In this document: positions 32,466 to 44,830 of the stretch, one piece after another
Layout of the letters: each line of letters starts with the position of its first letter
How positions within the stretch are numbered: the first letter of the stretch is position 1
Assembly (NCBI GenBank): GCA_958510825.1
Contig: OY294047.1
Span: 1,178,001-1,242,000 of the forward strand
DNA length: 64,000 bases
Source of the DNA: Brachypterus glaber
Taxonomy: Eukaryota > Arthropoda > Insecta > Coleoptera > Kateretidae
Reading direction: 5' to 3'
The notes under the pieces: model-generated
Database searches by the model: none
Seen by the model: the letters and a program-made list of their open reading frames with translations, nothing else
What the model was told of the DNA's origin: nothing
Translations under genes and position numbers: made by a program

Positions 32466-32510
32466 ATATAATAAATACTTCGGAACTTATGTTTATTTTT
32501 TTATTGTCAG

Positions 32511-32899
32511 CAAAAACCTTTTATTATGAAGGACGAAAATGCCCCAAGAGGATACAAAGGTTACTGTATTGATCTTATTGACAAAATAGCAGAACAACTT
32601 AAATTTGATTACGATATAACAGAAGTGGCAGACAAGAAATTTGGAAATATGGACGAAAATGGAAACTGGAACGGGATAATCAAAGAATTAATGGATAAAA
32701 GAGCTGACATTGGACTTGGAGCCATGTCTGTTATGGCTGAAAGGGAAAACGTCATCGATTTTACAGTACCGTATTACGATTTAGTTGGAATTACCATTTT
32801 AATGAAGTTGCCCACTACTCCAACATCTTTGTTTAAATTTTTAACAGTATTAGAGGACGAGGTGTGGGTGTGCATTTTAGCTGCATATTTTTTTACTAG
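32511..32899 (+). CDS. Ir25a: Ir25a-type ionotropic receptor, single exon (partial)
   Basis: The acceptor TATTGTCAG ends at 32510; the donor AG|GTAAGT begins at 32900, leaving two bases of a split codon, and the 129 codons between are open. Ir25a is the broadly expressed co-receptor of insect ionotropic receptors, a variant glutamate-gated cation channel. The exon encodes lobe S1 of the ligand-binding domain (PFIMKDENAPRGYKGYCIDL, WNGIIKELMDKRADIGLGAM), the ERENVIDFTVPYYDLVG segment with the Arg that contacts the glutamate carboxylate in relatives, and LFKFLTVLEDEVWVCILAAY, the start of M1. The TPTSLFKFLTVLE and ILAAYFFT blocks point to Ir25a. No exon for the amino-terminal domain, pore, M2-M3 or S2 was recognised in the window, so this may be a gene with very long introns or an isolated exon copy. 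Confidence 0.88.
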
Positions 32900-32939
32900 G
32901 TAAGTCCAAACCAAAATTCATACACTTAATACCGCAGTT

Positions 32940-33050
32940 CTAGCGTTATTATAGATTATAGATTTCATATTTTGGTTACCCCCCCTAATAGGGGGTGTAT
33001 TAGGGGGGCTATCCAAAATATGAAATCTCTACAGCCTTGAATAACGCGAA
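32940..33050. mobile_element. Small palindromic MITE beside the Ir25a exon
   Basis: GATTTCATATTTTGGTTACC pairs with TATCCAAAATATGAAATC, and GCGTTATTATAG with its loose complement near 33045. It begins about 40 bases after the exon donor. Confidence 0.6.
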
Positions 33051-33229
33051 TGTTAGTTACACCTAAATAAAAATTTTAAGATGATAAAATAATACACGGG
33101 TCCACAACTATAATAGTCCAGACAAATAATATAAATTCCTATGTTGAAATTGTAAAAAATTTACATGATCTGTTATTTTAAAGGGCAATAGTGAGTGGTA
33201 ACGGAAAACTCCTGTTACTTTCCTTATCC

Positions 33230-33830
33230 AAAATGATAAAAATTTGCGTTACGTAATACTTGAACGTTCCCAAAATAATTTTTCAAGTTTTTCAAAAAAA
33301 ATTTTTTTTTAAAAAAAGTTTCTTTTTTTGTAAAACAAAAAATAAATTGAAAAAAAAATGTTTTTGAAAAAAATTTTTTCTACCCCATTTTATTCCCTTA
33401 CCCCAATCCGATTTTTAAGAAACCAATCCCAGCCTAGAACTTTGGATAATCATCCTCTAGTCCAAATTTGAAGTATTTAGCCCGAAGCGTTCTTGAGTTA
33501 TCGTGGTCACAAATTTCGCGGACACACAGACCGACAGACACAATTTTTTAGGAAAATCATAGTTTTTGGATAAAAAACGTTCAAAAACGTAAATAAAAGC
33601 AATAAATTTGTTTCGAAATTTTTTTACTAACGCAAAAAAAAGTAAAAAAGTAAAAATAATTAGTTTTTTTTTATTTCCCGAACAGACAGACCGACCGACA
33701 GACAGAATTTGTTTTTACGGAAATCATATTGGACTTTTTGGATATAAAACGTCGAGAAACGTAAAAAAAAGCAATACAAATTTTTAATTTTTTTTTTACT
33801 AACGCAATACTGTTCTAGGGGAAAGTAAAA
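33230..33830 (-). repeat. Family D, reverse copy
   Basis: CAATCCCAGCCTAGAACTTT and GCGTTCTTGAGTTATCGTGG identify it as the reverse of 20690-21130. The GACAGACCGACCGACAGACA block occurs a second time near 33690, as in the direct copy. Confidence 0.65.
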
Positions 33831-34687
33831 GGTACTCTGCTGTAATACCGTAGAATTAAATTTTATTTTTCGGAAAAAATTTGGTCCAATAATTTTTTTA
33901 TTCAAAATAGCAGAATAATGAGAAAGCTGTTGAATTTTTTATATTCTTATTCTCCTAAAATTATGGCCATAAAGTGTAATTACCCTCATTACCCCCTTGA
34001 ATCCGCCGTTTTATCACTCAGGTGAGTTTCTTCTTCTTCAATTCCCATCCCCGAAGTCCAAATTTCTGGGTTATATTGTGTGTTTTTCTATCTTGACGCG
34101 CAAAAAACTTCTCACTGTCTCTTCTCAAACCAAACCAAATTATCTTTGCGTAAACGCTAACTTGTTATCTTTAAACACAAAATTAGAAAATATTTTCTTT
34201 CTATTTTTGTGTCTTTAAACTTATACAACTTCCACGTTGTACGTATCAAATTAAATTCATGAACATTTTTTGCGATATTATTCAGTGTTTATGTTACCAA
34301 TTTAAGTTTTTTTTCTACTCTGTGCATATTATACTATGTTCATTTCTTTAAATTAAATTTTATTAGCATTATGTACTAATATGACGCAATATTCTGTGAT
34401 TAAAGCACTGTGATAGCACTTAAAAACTAAATTACTTAAGCTAAACGTTAACCTGCCATCTTCGTTGGATGAAGACGGAGAACTCTCAGGTGAGTTTAAT
34501 CAGTGTATGACTACAGTATATAGTATATATAAGGGTCTTGAGAGTTGATCTTAGTATAGGTTATGTTAAAACGACCACAAATTATTATAATATGGTCGAG
34601 TTTGGCTAAAGGTTTAATTATTCAATCTTACTAACCCAGAACATACTACAACTTGATTATGCAGGTAGAAAATTAATTCATATATTT

Positions 34688-35106
34688 AAACTAGATGAAA
34701 CGTTGCAAGCACCCTGTCAAAACATCGGCACTATTGTACACTAGAGCCATCTAGTTTGCAAATTTCAAACTAGGTGTTTTGTTTGATTTTAAATTCTGTA
34801 TCTTTAAAACATTATATTCTAGCAAAAAACTGTATATAACATTTTTTATAGGGCTTAAAAAGTGCTTTTATTTAAAATATAATTTTTTGAAATCGGGTTA
34901 TAAATATGTGAGATATGCTAAAAAACCCTTTTACTCCTTTAAACGCCAATATCTCGAAAACAATGCGTTTTAGGAAAACGTTGTTTATAACATTTTTTGA
35001 CCAATTTAAAATTATCTTTTATATAAATGCTAAATTAACCAAATACAATAATAATTACCTTAATTATAAACAAAAAACGCTAAAAATAGAAGTTTTACCC
35101 TATTTT
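34688..35106 (-). repeat. Family F, reverse copy
   Basis: It starts AACTAGATGAAACGTTGCAA and ends AAAAACGCTAAAAATAGAAG, the reverse of 9198-9612 with few differences. Beyond it, 35200-35345 carries ACAGATAGACGGACG and AACGTCGAGAAATGTG, distant family C features. Confidence 0.75.
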
Positions 35107-36208
35107 TACCCCCTTACCCCTAATCGTTTACCCCGAAAATCTACTCAGCTCTTCGGAATACGATAAGAAACAATATGCAAAAAACCGCAAGTCGATATCT
35201 CATGTAGAAATGGAGTTAGAGAGTTTACACCCAGACAGATAGACGGACGCAAAAATTTTTTTTTACTGATTTCGACTCAGAATGGTCTAAAACGTCGAGA
35301 AATGTGAAAAAAACGTGTCAAAGATTTTGACTTTTCGGCGAATATTTCAATACATCGGCACCCTTAGTAGCACTGTGCCGATGTAATTAATAACATAAAG
35401 GATACACAGTATTAAATTAAAAAATGGACTTTTAGAGGGTCCCACCCCCATAAATGTTCATTTAGTTCAAAATCCAACCCTCAATTTTGTTTAAAAAAAT
35501 ATTTAGAGGTCGCGCCCGGCGGTTTTTTGAGAGAGAAAACATGTTAAGACTTTTTGTTATTATTTAAATATAAAAACGTTGAAATCAGGCGATTTTGGGA
35601 AGGGAAATAATTTTGAATAATAAGGGAATATTCAAAAAAATATATACCCTTATACATAAAAAAAAGGCTTTACTAGCCCTGCTGAAAATGACGGTTCTGG
35701 GCGGGTATAAATGGTGCATAAATGGCATAAATATGGTAAAAATTGACGTATGAAGGTAATTTATGCTACAAGAAAGGTTACTTAATTTTTTTTCTCATGG
35801 GTCAATTTTTTTTTAGAAATTCATTGATAAGTACCAATTAACGCCCCATATTTATTTTTTTTTGAGAAAATGAACAGGATGTAAAATAAATCACAAATCT
35901 TATAACATGTAAAAAAAATCACTTAATTTCGATAAAAGAGATAATATTTGGCAAAAAAGTATAATAATATGTACAAATTGCTTTGAAATGTGTTTTTTTA
36001 TATAACTGGGTGTTACAGATTTTTTTTTCAGACTTTTAAAAATAAATTAAGGGTCCCTACACTTTTTTTTTTGAAAAATAATCTTATTTAATGTTTTTTA
36101 TTACATAGTATAATGTAATAATGTTATAATGTTATGATAACATAGTACAAGGCATTTTGAAAACATTTGTATTTATTTGCTACAAAATTGATATTTTTAT
36201 TGCAATTT

Positions 36209-37012
36209 CCCAGTCCGCACATATATGGATGCAACATGGTAAAGAAAGATTTTTTAGGTAACATGTGCCATATTACATGAGACATAACATACATATGTAT
36301 GCTACATAACATGCCCTATAACAGAAAGATTTTTTACGTTACATGTGCCATATTACATAAGATGTCACAGACATATGTATGATACATAAAATGTTATGAA
36401 TTCAATACTAAATATGGCGTCTATATTATTTTAATTTTTATAGGTTAGAATCACCAATATTCTTAAAATTGTTGTTAATAATAAAAGTTTTACCCTTAAG
36501 TAGTAGAAACGCATGTATTTTTAGACAACTAAACCGATTTTAGATAATTTTAGACAAAAAATTAAAATATATATATTTTTTCAAATGATTATTTGCTATT
36601 TTTTCTCTAAAAATTGGCTTTTTATGTGGCCCATGATTTTTAAGCCTGGTAGAAAGTTTGCTTTTACAGTAAAAATGCACATCGTATAAGAATTTTGCCT
36701 GATGGATGCTACATATAAAGATATTTATATACTTTAATTATTAGGTTTATCAAAAAGACGTAAAAATGTTCACCATGTCTAAATCTATGATGCACTCCAT
36801 AACAAGTAAAATTCGGAAACGCCTACTTTTATTGTTATGTACCTAGTATGTATCTGATATGTAGCATGTTATGTAGCTGATACATAACTTGAGGCGGAAT
36901 TGTTAAAGTCCAAGGACTATACATGGACTATAAAAATTACATGTCTGCAACATCACATAGAACAGTGGTTATGTACCTGCTATGTTCCTGCCATGTATTT
37001 GTGTTGACTGGG
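36209..37012 (+). mobile_element. Element with CCCAGTC/GACTGGG ends, copy 2
   Basis: Nearly identical to 1790-2655 over its whole length apart from one block of about 60 bases missing after 36380. Same ends, TT on both sides. Confidence 0.8.
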
Positions 37013-37757
37013 TTAATGCATTTTTTTGCTTTTATTAATATATTTAATTATTTTTTGAATACCCTGTACTTTTTTTCAAAAAAGTAATATAATTCCTGAA
37101 TTCGCACATATTGAAGAATAACCTTGAATTAAATAACTTTGGAAAAATTTCGAAGTGCGTTTTTTTCTAGCATTTGTTAACCACATGTGTCAATTTTTAG
37201 CCTTTTCACCCCATAAAAAAGCCGTTTTATTTATGTAGAAGGACAAAAAAATTGAGAATATTCCTTTATTATCCAGAAACACCTTTTTGTTTCATAAAAG
37301 TCCAATATCAATATTTTTATATTCTTAAAAAAATAAAAACCTTTTACATGATTTTCTATTCAAAAAAGTGCCGGGCGCGACCTCTAAATATTTTTTAAAA
37401 AATCTAAAAAAAATATCAGGGTTGTTTTTTTACCTAAAGGAATCATTTTAAGAAGTGGGACCCAAACAATTCCGTAGGTGCTGGGCACCCTAATACACAG
37501 TGGTGATGATTTCCAAAAAGGATAAAATTAACATAACTTTGATTTTTATACATACATTTTATATGTATATTTTTTATTCAAGCTCGGAGGGTTTAATAGT
37601 ATTTACCCATTGATGCATAACTCAATATTGCATGTTCAACATACCATGTTGGTATTATATATTTATTATATATTAAGTTAGCGTTTGCTTCCAATACCAA
37701 CTAGAGCTATAAAGAGCCGTTATAAAAATATACGTAATACAAAACAAATATTAAATA

Positions 37758-38493
37758 TACAGCCTGTTCCAGAACTCGCGTACCGAAATTTAAGAGGTGA
37801 TTCTACATCCAAAAATATGAAAAAAAGTTTCTGTAAAGGTTGGTCCGGAAATGAGCCCTAAGGGAGCTACGGCCCTTTGAAGATGACGTATTGAATGGGG
37901 AACAAAAAAAAGCACCAATAAAATTTTAATGCTGCAGGGTGATTCTTCATTTAAAACTGAGCAAAAAAGTATTATACACCAAAACACCTAAATTTAATAT
38001 TAAAGGAGTAATAGCCTTTTAAAAAGTAACGTTTTTGGTGGCACAAAATGTTATTTCCTCTTAATTGCATTTTTTTTTGATAACGGTTGCTCCTACAGTG
38101 TTACACTATATGATATTTTATATGTATTTTTACTCTAGAAATCTCTATTTTTTACAACAAATCCAAAAAACATACACATAGAAAAGTTTGGGGCAAAAAT
38201 GTTTTAAGCCTCATATATTTTGTCCGTCTGGGCACGCCTCTGGATAAATTAAAAAAATAAATTAACATAAACGTATTGCCCTTATTAATACTAGTATACA
38301 TGCAAAAGCTCGCCGCTCTAGCTTAAACGGTACCCGAGTTATTAATTAAAAACCTTTTTTTTATTACAATTTTAAAGGGCCCTAGATCCCTTAGGGCTCA
38401 TTTCCGGACCAACCTTTATAGGAACTTTTTTTATATTTTTGGATCTAGAATCACCTCTTAAATTTTGGCACGCCAGTTATGGATCACCCTGTA
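37758..38493. mobile_element. TACAGGGTGATCC element, reverse copy
   Basis: The reverse complement of 15372-16106 with few differences, including both ~115-base inverted ends. Confidence 0.8.
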
Positions 38494-38559
38494 GAAACAA
38501 GCCGTGAAGATATGTAATGCTACACGTTCCATTATATACTATTCACAGCAAAGGGAACG

Positions 38560-39077
38560 TTAAAGTATTACATTATTATTTTTTTTTAAGTTTAACGCCC
38601 ATAACTTTTTGTTTTTGGGGGGATTACTTTAAAAATTGGTAGAATTGATCCTTTAAGGAAAATATAATTTCATTTTAATATAATGAAATTATATTTTCCT
38701 GAAAAAGTTACGCTTATCGGAAGTTTCATTTAAATTAATTTCCATTTTTTTTTTAAGTTTAAATTTTTTGTTTTTGTGGGGATTACTTTCAAAACTGGTA
38801 GAATTGATCCTTATAATAGAAGTAATTTTCCCTAAAAAATTAACTTTAATCAGAATTTTCTTTCAGCTTTTTTCGATTTTTTTAAAAGTTTAACCCCCAT
38901 AACTTTTTTGTTTTTGAGGGAAACTTTCAAAAAAAGTCGATGGGATTATTCGTTCTTGAGTTATCGTGTACACAAAAATGGCGATCAGACGCACGGACAG
39001 ACGGACATTGAAAAAAAAGTTGCTTATGAAACAAAATATCCAAGAATTTTTTAACTACGACGATTTTTGAAAATTTT
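38560..39077 (+). repeat. Family A, diverged direct copy with tandem sub-units
   Basis: A phrase TTTTTGTTTTTGnGGGGATTACTTT recurs three times from about 38600 to 38930. It is followed by GATTATTCGTTCTTGAGTTA and ACGGACAGACGGACATTG, as in 1-330. Confidence 0.65.
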
Positions 39078-39930
39078 GGAACCCTTTGAGACATGTTAAC
39101 GAGGTTTTGCACGTGAATTAATCCTAATAAGGCCCATCTTTGTATGTCATTTTCACGTACTTATTTAAACCAGGGGTGTGCGAAACGGGGGGGCCTTATC
39201 AGTTTTTTGTCCAAAACTTTTTTCTGTGTAACTTTTTTGCAATTTTATTTTTGAAATATGATTCCTCAGGCCAAAATACATAAAAAAGGTACTCTTGTTG
39301 TAATACTGTAGGATTAACCGTTTTTGAGAAAAATTAATTTGAAGGTGAAATTCCACGGTTCGAGGACGAAAAATTAAATACTAAAATGTTGAAAACCAAA
39401 ATTTTAATGATGCAGGGCGAATGTACATTAAAAACTAAGAAAAAAACCTCATATACAGGTACTTCGAAAAATCAATCCTAATGGTCTCCTAAATATGCAC
39501 CATTTTTAAAGGGCTATGGTAGCTTTAAAAGCGTTTTTTCGACCTACATGTATGGAAACTTTTTTTCTTAGTTTTTGATGTAGAATAACACTGCATCATT
39601 AAAATTTTGGTTTTCGACATTTTAGTATTTAATTTTTCGTCCTCGAACCGTGAAATTTCACCTTCAAATGAACTTTTCTCGAAAACGGTTAATCCTACAG
39701 TATTACAACAAGAGTACCTTTTTTATGTATTTTGACCTGAGGAATTATAATTCAAAAATAAAATTGCAAAAAAGTTACACAGAAAAAAGTTTGGGACAAA
39801 AAACTGATAAGGCCCCCCCGTTTCGCACACCCCTGGTTTAAATAAGTACGTGAAAATGACATACAAAGATGGGCCTTATTAGGATTAATTCACGTGCAAA
39901 ACCTCGTTAACATGTCTCAAAGGGTTCCTG
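39078..39930. mobile_element. Long near-perfect palindrome, ~370-bp arms
   Basis: GAGACATGTTAACGAGGTTT at the left is complementary to AAACCTCGTTAACATGTCTC at the right. Arms remain alike to about 39450 and from about 39555, including GTGCGAAACGGGGGGGCCTT and its complement. Mirror-image open frames on opposite strands (39165-39356 and 39650-39841) come from the symmetry. Confidence 0.85.
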
Positions 39931-40424
39931 AGTTATTAAATAAAAACCGATTTTTTTAGCCAATTTCAAAGGGGCGTAGCTCCCTTGTGACGTATTTTTA
40001 GACATATGTTTATAGGAACTTTTTGTCATATTTTATCATGTAGAATCACCTGTTAAAATTTCCTACCCTATTTCAATTACACCCTGTATAAATGTTATAT
40101 CGGACCTTTATTTGATATCATAAAAGTAAATTTAAACAAACGAAAAAGTTTCTTATATTAAAATCATTTTTAAATCCCTCGGGATGTTGGAATATCGAAA
40201 TATGTAAAATGCCTATATGGGTATTTCTCAGTTAAGGGATTTTTCTTCAAACAAAGAAAATAAGTGGTTAAGGATGAGAGTTAAATGTACTAAATACTGT
40301 AGAGTGTCGCAATAAGTATTTGGGAACGAAATAGTTTATTTGACAGAAATAAAATTTATTTGTCACAACCAAATAATTCAATTGGCCATATCCAACCAAT
40401 TATTTTGTTGACACAAATAAACTG

Positions 40425-40753
40425 TTTTATCCAATATATCCAAGATAATGAGACAATTACCAGCTTTATTTTAAATAGATAATAACCTTCGCGTGGCTTT
40501 TACTTTATTGAGTGGATAATTATTTATTTTACCCACTCAACTGTCACTTGTCAAATTATTTTCTTGTAAATGTCATTAAAATTTTTAATAAAAATATGAA
40601 TTTCTAAGCTATTTATTGGATAAAATCTTGTATGGCACTCATGGGTAAACCGATATTGCCCTCTCGAAAATTAACCTGCTTGGCTGACGCCTCGCAGGTT
40701 AATTTTCTCATGGGCAATATCTTACTTTACCCACTAGTACCATAAATAACTAT
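40425..40753 (+). repeat. Family G, copy 2
   Basis: Matches 10129-10466 from the TTTATCCAAT end to ACTAGTACCATAAATAACTA, with a few bases missing near 40480. Confidence 0.8.
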
Positions 40754-41026
40754 TATCAGTGTACCTTAACCGCTCACTATTTCTTCTTGATTTTTTTTCT
40801 TTTTTGTAAGATTTCTTCTTTTTTTGCATTGAATTTTTTTCTAGATGACGTGGCTGTTATTTAAATAAGCAACGTAAAGTATTTTTTTAGTCCCCTGGCA
40901 GAAATAAGACGACAGGGGAGTGAAAAATCTTGCAAAACATGAAAATATTACATATACTAATAACTTATCACAAAATTACCTAACATAACAATAATTATTG
41001 TATCAGCCCGCTTTAAGTAAATAAAC

Positions 41027-41283
41027 AATAGTTATTTATGGTACTAGTGGGTAAAGTAAGATATTGCCCATGAGAAAATTAACCTGCGAGGCGTCAGCCT
41101 ATATTTTTTTTTTTAATTTTAATGACATTTACAAGAAAATAATTTGACAAGTGACAGTTGAGTAGGTAAAATAAATAATTAACCACTCAATAAAGTAAAA
41201 GCCAAGCGGGGGTTATTATTGAGTTTATCTATTTAAAATAAAGCTGGTAATTGTCTTATTATCTGTATGTATTGGATAATGTA
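41027..41283 (-). repeat. Family G, copy 3, reverse and internally deleted
   Basis: GTTATTTATGGTACTAGTGG opens it and TATTGGATAA closes it. The middle (about 80 bases around CTATTTATTGG) is lost. With copy 2 it forms an inverted pair about 270 bases apart. Confidence 0.75.
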
Positions 41284-43508
41284 ATTTTGCCAACCCGTTA
41301 TATTTAGGTTTTTAGTTTTACTAAACACTTAGTCCAACGCATTATCTATCTGAGTAACAAATTGGATCAAGGAAGCTATGATTAGTGGTTTAAAAATGAC
41401 TTTTAGTGATATTTTTATTACGCATTGTGCTTTTGATCATTTTTGACATTTAGATTAAAATAACTGTCATGTTACGTCTTACAAATAATTATAGAAAGTT
41501 TTTAAAAAGTGGAAATTTGTTAAAAGTTATAATAAAAGTAAGTTTTTTTATTTATAATATCATATTATGTTATTAAATAAAATTTTAGCCTATCTGAGCT
41601 TAAATTATATTTTTAAATAATAATAATAGTTTATTTATTGGTTTTTCCCCCAAAAGGCTCTTGACCGAGGTCCTTCCGCCTTTTTTAAATTAAATTATGA
41701 ACAGTATTTTGTTAACTCGCCAAAAAAAACCCTTATTGAGCAGTGTATTATATTGATTAATTTTTAACAAAACATTTGTAGATTGATACTTTAGTTTCAT
41801 TTTTAAAGATTTTTCTTGTTATTTCTTTTTGCTTTTTAATAATTATTTGGATTTTTTTTTGAAACGTCAAAATAAAGTTTGTATTGACAATGAATTTGAA
41901 ACTTGATAGCAGCCTTACATAGGGAATTAAATTTGTTCTACCAACCATACAACAAAAAACAAATAAACATCAACTCAGATAGATTCTGCGCGGAGTTTAA
42001 TTAGCAAACTTTTTGTACACATTAAGACGATAATAGTACATTAAGAAGGAAGTACAGCGGAAAACATACTTACTTTTAAGTGTTTGTGTACAAACACTTA
42101 AAAGTAAATGTAGTAGTGCATCAGGATATTGTCTTAATAGGCAAAAATGCCCTAAACTAGCGCACCAAATGAAAATAGTTTGATAGTAAAATAGTCTATT
42201 TGATTTTGGATAGACTGAGTTAAAAATTGCTTTTAAAATGATTATTTAAATTTTTAAAATATACAGTTTGTCCTACAAATTTTTACAGAGACTATAGGTA
42301 TATCTCCGTTATTATAAAAGGTAAAAATTAGATTAAAAAAATCCTTTTATTTACCCTATCAAAAACTATTGCCCCCCTATTTATACCCGCCCAGACCCGT
42401 CATTTTCAGTAGGGCCATAACATATTGTTAGGACCACTACCAATTTTATTTATTTCAAAGGAACCCTTCAAGTGATTGTTAATTCTAAATTTAAAGACTA
42501 TAATACTTTATACTTCCCTTAAAACAAAAAACTAGGTTATGGGACACAATTTTTGTTCGTTTTGTTTTTTATTTTAACATAAAGGAAAGTATTTTTTATT
42601 TTGGAAGCAGTTTTTACCACTCTTTTCCTTTTTCAGGAATGTACTAAATCTTGATGCTTTGCATTCAGCTTTCAAATTCAAACATCTATTTTTGTTTTTA
42701 GTAATAATTTTTCCACCTCTAAAGGCTGGACTGCATTTAAAGACATTAAAATCGAACTCATTTATTCTTCCAGGCTACTTGATTTAATGGTTTAAATTTC
42801 TTTGAGTGCAAATTTAAATATTTCTAACTGGATAAGTCCAGAGGCGGATCCACAGGGATGTAATTAACCCCTTGCATAAAACATTTACCCGTAAGAAAAA
42901 AATTGACATTAATTACAAATTATTCCTAAATATTAAATTTAAATTAAAAAAAAATATCTATTAACTTTTTCTCCAGGTAAACTACGAAGGTCCTGAGTCG
43001 TACATTGTAGGAATTTTTTAAATCGGACCTTTCGTTTAAAAAACTCCGCATGTGCATTTCCTTATTATCTTAAAAATATTTAAAGCTTATATACAATGTA
43101 TATTATACATAATAAATAGGAAAAATGCAGGCCAATAGCGGTAGTCTTCTTTGCAGCAAAAATTGCAGAACCTGCGCAAATTTGAATTACAACATCGAAC
43201 ATGGCCTAAAAATATTCATGAGTAATTTTCGTTTATACGAAAAACAAAAATTTAATTTTTTGATAAATAGAAGTAAAATATAACCTATATAAAATTAACA
43301 AAACAGTGGAATAAACCATATTAAAATTTAAATCCTTATTTTTCACATATCCTTAATCAAAAGTAAATCGTTTGAAAACTCGTTAGAATCTATAAACTCT
43401 TATCTTTTATCCATAGTTTAGATTCGTTACCGAACTTGTATACATTGCTATATCGGGTGTCCCAACTAGCTGTCTGGATCACCCCTTTTTGGGTACTATA
43501 AAAGCTAC

Positions 43509-44273
43509 CCAGGTAGCAAAATAACATGACATTCACGTGAAAGCCACGTTAATATGTGACATGTGATGTTAAGATTGTAGTCTCATTTAACAAGAATGTA
43601 GCATGGTGGGGATGTCCTAAGTCCGCCCCTAATAACATCACACAATGACATCCCGAAAATAACGTGTTTGTGATAAATCCACATTCCTGCGCTGATATAT
43701 CTAATATCTTATGGATGCCGTTACTGGTACTTTAATATTTAAATAATATCCTAGGATATTAGATTTTTCTAAATAAAACCATTAAAAACGCTATAACCCT
43801 ATAAAAAAATAGGATTTAAAATCAATCAGTAATTGAAACAATCACAGATTGAAACAGATAGATTCTAAATACGAAATTGCAGTATTCCGTTAATCGATGT
43901 CCGTGGTCTTCTGAAGCCCGGCAGAGCCCCCTATCCATTGGAAATCGTATAATGTATATACAATTTCCTTATAATAATTTACTCTATCAACATCATCTTA
44001 TATCGATTTTTTTGCTTCGAACGTCGGTGAGAAGCAAAATAACATGACATTCACGTGAAAGCCACGTTAACATGTGACATGCGATATATTCACAGCGTTG
44101 CTAAATATTTGTTATTAAATAACATGGTTGTCACGTCACACGTGATACGTTGCAAATGTGATGTTAAATACATGTTATTTTTCAATATTATGTGATGTTA
44201 TGATTTAGTTTAAAAATACACCCAAAAGTGATGTTAATTTCTTGTAATATAACATCCCTTGCTACGTGGGTAC
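43509..44273. mobile_element. Element with CCAGGTAGCAA ends, reverse copy
   Basis: The reverse complement of 22703-23465, beginning ACCCAGGTAGCAAAATAACA and ending CTTGCTACGTGGGT. One end has a base change (ACGTGG for ACCTGG). Confidence 0.75.
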
Positions 44274-44339
44274 TTAAATAAAATTTGTGTCAGTCAATGA
44301 CACCCAACAAGCTATAGCTGTGCCTAAACAAAAAATAAC

Positions 44340-44830
44340 TACTATTATTTGTTTTTCTATTTTGCGACTCTTATAAGCTCATAATCAAACGTATTTTGCG
44401 TGTTATTATAGGCCAATAGGAGGTCTGTACTTTTTGTTCTTTTGGTTTGGCAACAGACCTGGCATATCGCTTGACGTTTTCCGTGCAAATGTCAATGTCG
44501 CTTTAAAGTTGAATTTTCTACAAAATTTTGTGTTTAGGTTATTTTTACCATGTTAAAATTGTGGCTTGGTTAATTGCAGTAAAAAAGAGAAGTGATGACT
44601 ATAAAATATATCAAAATATCATTTGTTCTTAGAATTTTAAACATGGTGTAAACTGTAATGCCAACCCAAAACAAAAATCCCTAAATCAGTCATCAATTCA
44701 AATGTAAGTTTTTTTAAATTTTAAAGCAAAATAGAAAAAATTGTATAAAGCACTCGTTTCATAACACGTTTTTAGCGCACGAGTACAAGTACTAGTATGT
44801 TATAAAACTAGTACTTTGATATACTATTCT
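44340..44830 (-). repeat. Family B, reverse copy
   Basis: TATTTTGCGACTCTTATAAG opens it and ACTAGTACTTTGATATACTA closes it. It contains ACACGTTTTTAGCGCACGAG. Confidence 0.7.

Larger units (their letters stand above)
26668..32510. other. Intergenic region between Ilp7 and the Ir25a exon
   Basis: No exon was recognised. Besides the repeats listed, 28540-28890, 29280-29660, 30230-30600 and 31440-32280 hold AT-rich sequence with nothing I can name. A T/G-rich block at 31926-31965 shares TTACGTAACGTAAATTTTGATC with 24593-24634 and 33224-33270. Confidence 0.55.

Noticed and set aside
34465..34500. Possible short exon ending CTCTCAG|GTGAG
   Set aside because: A donor-like word follows a short open stretch, but no acceptor or recognisable protein supports it.
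39165..39841. Two similar open frames on opposite strands as a gene pair
   Set aside because: They are mirror images made by the palindrome and share no recognisable domain.
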